From Azorinus chamasolen (taxonomy: Eukaryota > Mollusca > Bivalvia > Cardiida > Solecurtidae): a stretch of 64,000 nucleotides of DNA. Shown one piece after another: positions 62,529-64,000 of this stretch. Under the pieces are notes generated by a model, which searched no databases, was not told the DNA's origin, and saw only the letters and a list, made by a program, of their open reading frames with translations. The DNA lies in assembly GCA_963576725.1 (NCBI GenBank), contig OY755244.1, positions 34,816,446-34,880,445 of the forward strand, written 5' to 3'. The position numbers and the translations under genes were made by a program. Every line of letters begins with the position of its first letter. Position 1 is the stretch's first letter.

Positions 62529-62697
62529 TTCTCTAACCTCTTTATCAAGAATCCTCATCATATAAAAATAATCTGCAATATTTTGGCTGATGGTCTCCAG
62601 ATGGTGTTGTTGACCATTCCATGCTGAGGTCAGACTTGATTGATCAATTGCCATTGGGACAGATATGAAGTATTTGTAGTATGACTTTGCAAACATC

Positions 62698-62911
62698 AAT
62701 AACCCTTACAACACTGAATTTTCTAATGGACTATTCCTAAGTTGAAACCGGTCGAGCTTATGGTAAATATTTAGGGATGTTTCTAAAGAAAAGTGTAATG
62801 TGACAAACAGCACAGACCCTGATGAGAGGGCTCCTTTAGGAGCCCTCTCATCTGGGTCTACACTGTTTGCATAGGATATTAGTGACACGTGTCCCGCACT
62901 GTAAGGGTTAA
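62698..62911 (+). mobile_element. MITE-M
   Basis: Ends AACCCTTACAACACTG and CGCACTGTAAGGGTTAA. Hairpin ACAGCACAGACCCTGATGAG, GGGCTCCTTTAGGAGCCC; mismatch kept (CATCTGGG). Only copy here. Arms unlike any other family in the window. Confidence 0.88.
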
Positions 62912-63129
62912 CCCTTTCCTCCAGTAGACCAAGATCAGAGGACTCCTATTGGAGCCGTCTCATCAGTCTGCTCTTTTTGCTAATGGAATTTGAAAGATAT
63001 ACTTCTTTACTTTCTTAAATGACTACTACAATGTTTCACCTTCCACATTTCATTGTAACTACTTTGTCCATGAATAATATTCAGTAGGTACTGCAATTTG
63101 GAATAAACGTAGAACAGGGAAATGGTTAA
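62908..63129 (+). mobile_element. MITE-B, short arm reduced
   Basis: Shares TTAA with MITE-M. CCCTTTCCTCCAGTAGACC, hairpin GACTCCTATTGGAGCC, long arm to AACAGGGAAATGGTTAA. Confidence 0.92.
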
Positions 63130-63378
63130 ATACCCCATGTGACTTTATGTCCAGCAGAAATGAGTGTTTAGCATGCAATGACTGCATACTGTTATATTAT
63201 GGTCAACTTCTTGCGAAAATGAGAAAAGGAGAAATGACTGTTTATGTGTCTGCATGACAATGTTTATATCGGGCCAAGGAAGATGTGTTGGGCTATTTGG
63301 TTATTTATTTTCTTGTTGGATGAGGGAAATGAGTTGATCATTTTTTGCATACATTGAAGACCTCGATCAAATGAATCC

Positions 63379-63628
63379 TTAACCCTTTCCCTGTTCTATG
63401 TTTATTCCAGATTTTAATACCTACTGAATATTCATGAACACAATAGCTATAATGAAATATGGTAGATGGAACATTTTAGCCAATTTAGAAAGTATAGAAA
63501 CAGATCTTTCAAATTCTAATAGCAAACAGAGTAGACCCTGATCAGACAGCTCCTTTAGGAGCTGTCTGATCTGGGTCTACTCTGTTTGCAAATGCATGAA
63601 AACACGTTCATATGAGGGAAAGGGTTAA
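63379..63628 (-). mobile_element. MITE-B, complete
   Basis: TTAA, CCCTTTCCCTGTTCTATG to CATATGAGGGAAAGGG, TTAA; 250 bp. Hairpin GACAGCTCCTTTAGGAGCTG, a symmetric change from ACGG/CCGT. The 250 bases before it are unassigned. Confidence 0.96.
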
Positions 63629-63679
63629 TTAAAGAGAGTTTTGGGGTATTGTTATGCGCTCTTTGCTAAGTTTATTTTA

Positions 63680-63757
63680 TAAGCTATAGGTGAGCTATTC
63701 TGATTGTCCTATGTCCAGCGCTATCCATCATCCACTGTGCACTTGTATCAACAATTG
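63680..63757 (+). mobile_element. RC-2 head scrap
   Basis: AAGCTATAGGTGAGCTATTC, TCCTATGTCCAGCG, then CTTGTATCAACAATTGTT, which matches the RC-2 head order. Confidence 0.5.
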
Positions 63758-64000
63758 TTCAACCCTTTCCCTGTTCTATTTTTATTATTCCATATTTCAA
63801 TACCTAATGAATATTAATGGACAAATAGTTATAATGAAATATGGAAGGTGAAACATTGTAGCCATTTTAGAAAGTAAAGAAACAGATCTATCAAATTTCA
63901 ATAGCAAACAGAGCAGACCCTGATCAGATGGCTCCTATAGGAGCCATCTGATCTGGGTTTTACTCTGTTTGCAAATGCGTGTAAACACGTTTATATTTAT
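63758..64000 (-). mobile_element. MITE-B, cut by window end
   Basis: CCCTTTCCCTGTTCTATTTT, long arm, hairpin GATGGCTCCTATAGGAGCC, short arm to AAACACGTTTATATTTAT at the edge. Confidence 0.94.

Overview
This window looks like non-coding DNA from a marine or freshwater bivalve mollusc. It is AT-rich, I find no intact protein-coding gene, and most of the sequence consists of short non-autonomous transposons. The bivalve assignment is inference. It rests on rolling-circle-like elements with a (CCGT)n head and tandem units of about 150-170 bp, which match my knowledge of the bivalve 'pearl' class, and on tRNA-derived SINE, Tc1 and DIRS-like relics. The absence of exons over 64 kb and a recursive-splice-like site near 14,925 fit a long intron or an intergenic desert. 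I cannot tell which from sequence alone.

Names are mine. MITE-A, -B, -C, -K, -L and -M begin near TTAACCC and end near GGGTTAA, with a long central hairpin. '+' for A means hairpin followed by an arm ending in ATAGCCTAT; '+' for B means the long arm with AAAATGGCTACA lies 3'; '+' for C means the long arm with TATTCATGATGTCATT lies 3'. MITE-D has ends CTCTTTGCACGC/GCGTGCAAAGAG. MITE-E is a foldback around AACCCTATGTTGTGACC. MITE-F has CAGTAAAACC ends and TA duplications. RC-1 to RC-9 are rolling-circle-like elements that sit in T-runs and carry tandem arrays: RC-1 starts ATGTCTCC and ends CTCTAG; RC-2 starts AGCTCACC and ends GGCCCTCTTG; RC-3 starts AGCTCGTC and ends GGTGCTCTTG; RC-4 ends ACACATCTTG; RC-5 ends near GGTCTTG; RC-6 starts GAAGGTAACTT; RC-7 starts ATCCCCCACC and ends GCCTTG; RC-8 starts ATGCCCCCAC; RC-9 starts ATACCCACTCG.

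Layout: 1-17.6 kb is dense MITEs, a degraded reverse-transcriptase relic (5.5-6.0 kb), a TA-flanked 1-kb element (1.7-2.7 kb) and three array elements. 17.7-23.7 kb is a three-level nest: a MITE-A split by an RC-1 array, itself split by head-to-tail RC-2 elements. 23.7-28.2 kb holds MITEs and the longest repeat-poor stretch (26.75-28.2 kb). 28.3-30.1 kb is a dead Tc1-type transposase broken by two MITEs. 30-50 kb alternates MITEs with RC arrays and a tRNA-headed SINE (48.85 kb). 50-64 kb has the clearest nested insertions, three hAT-like elements, two minisatellites and an RC-7 array.

The main signal is the MITE set. Families with unrelated arms and different target sites (TTAA or TA) share the same 14-bp hairpin centre, GCTCCTATAGGAGC. 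Hairpin arms vary together between copies, half-elements break at the dyad centre, and one mismatch inside the hairpin is kept across several families.
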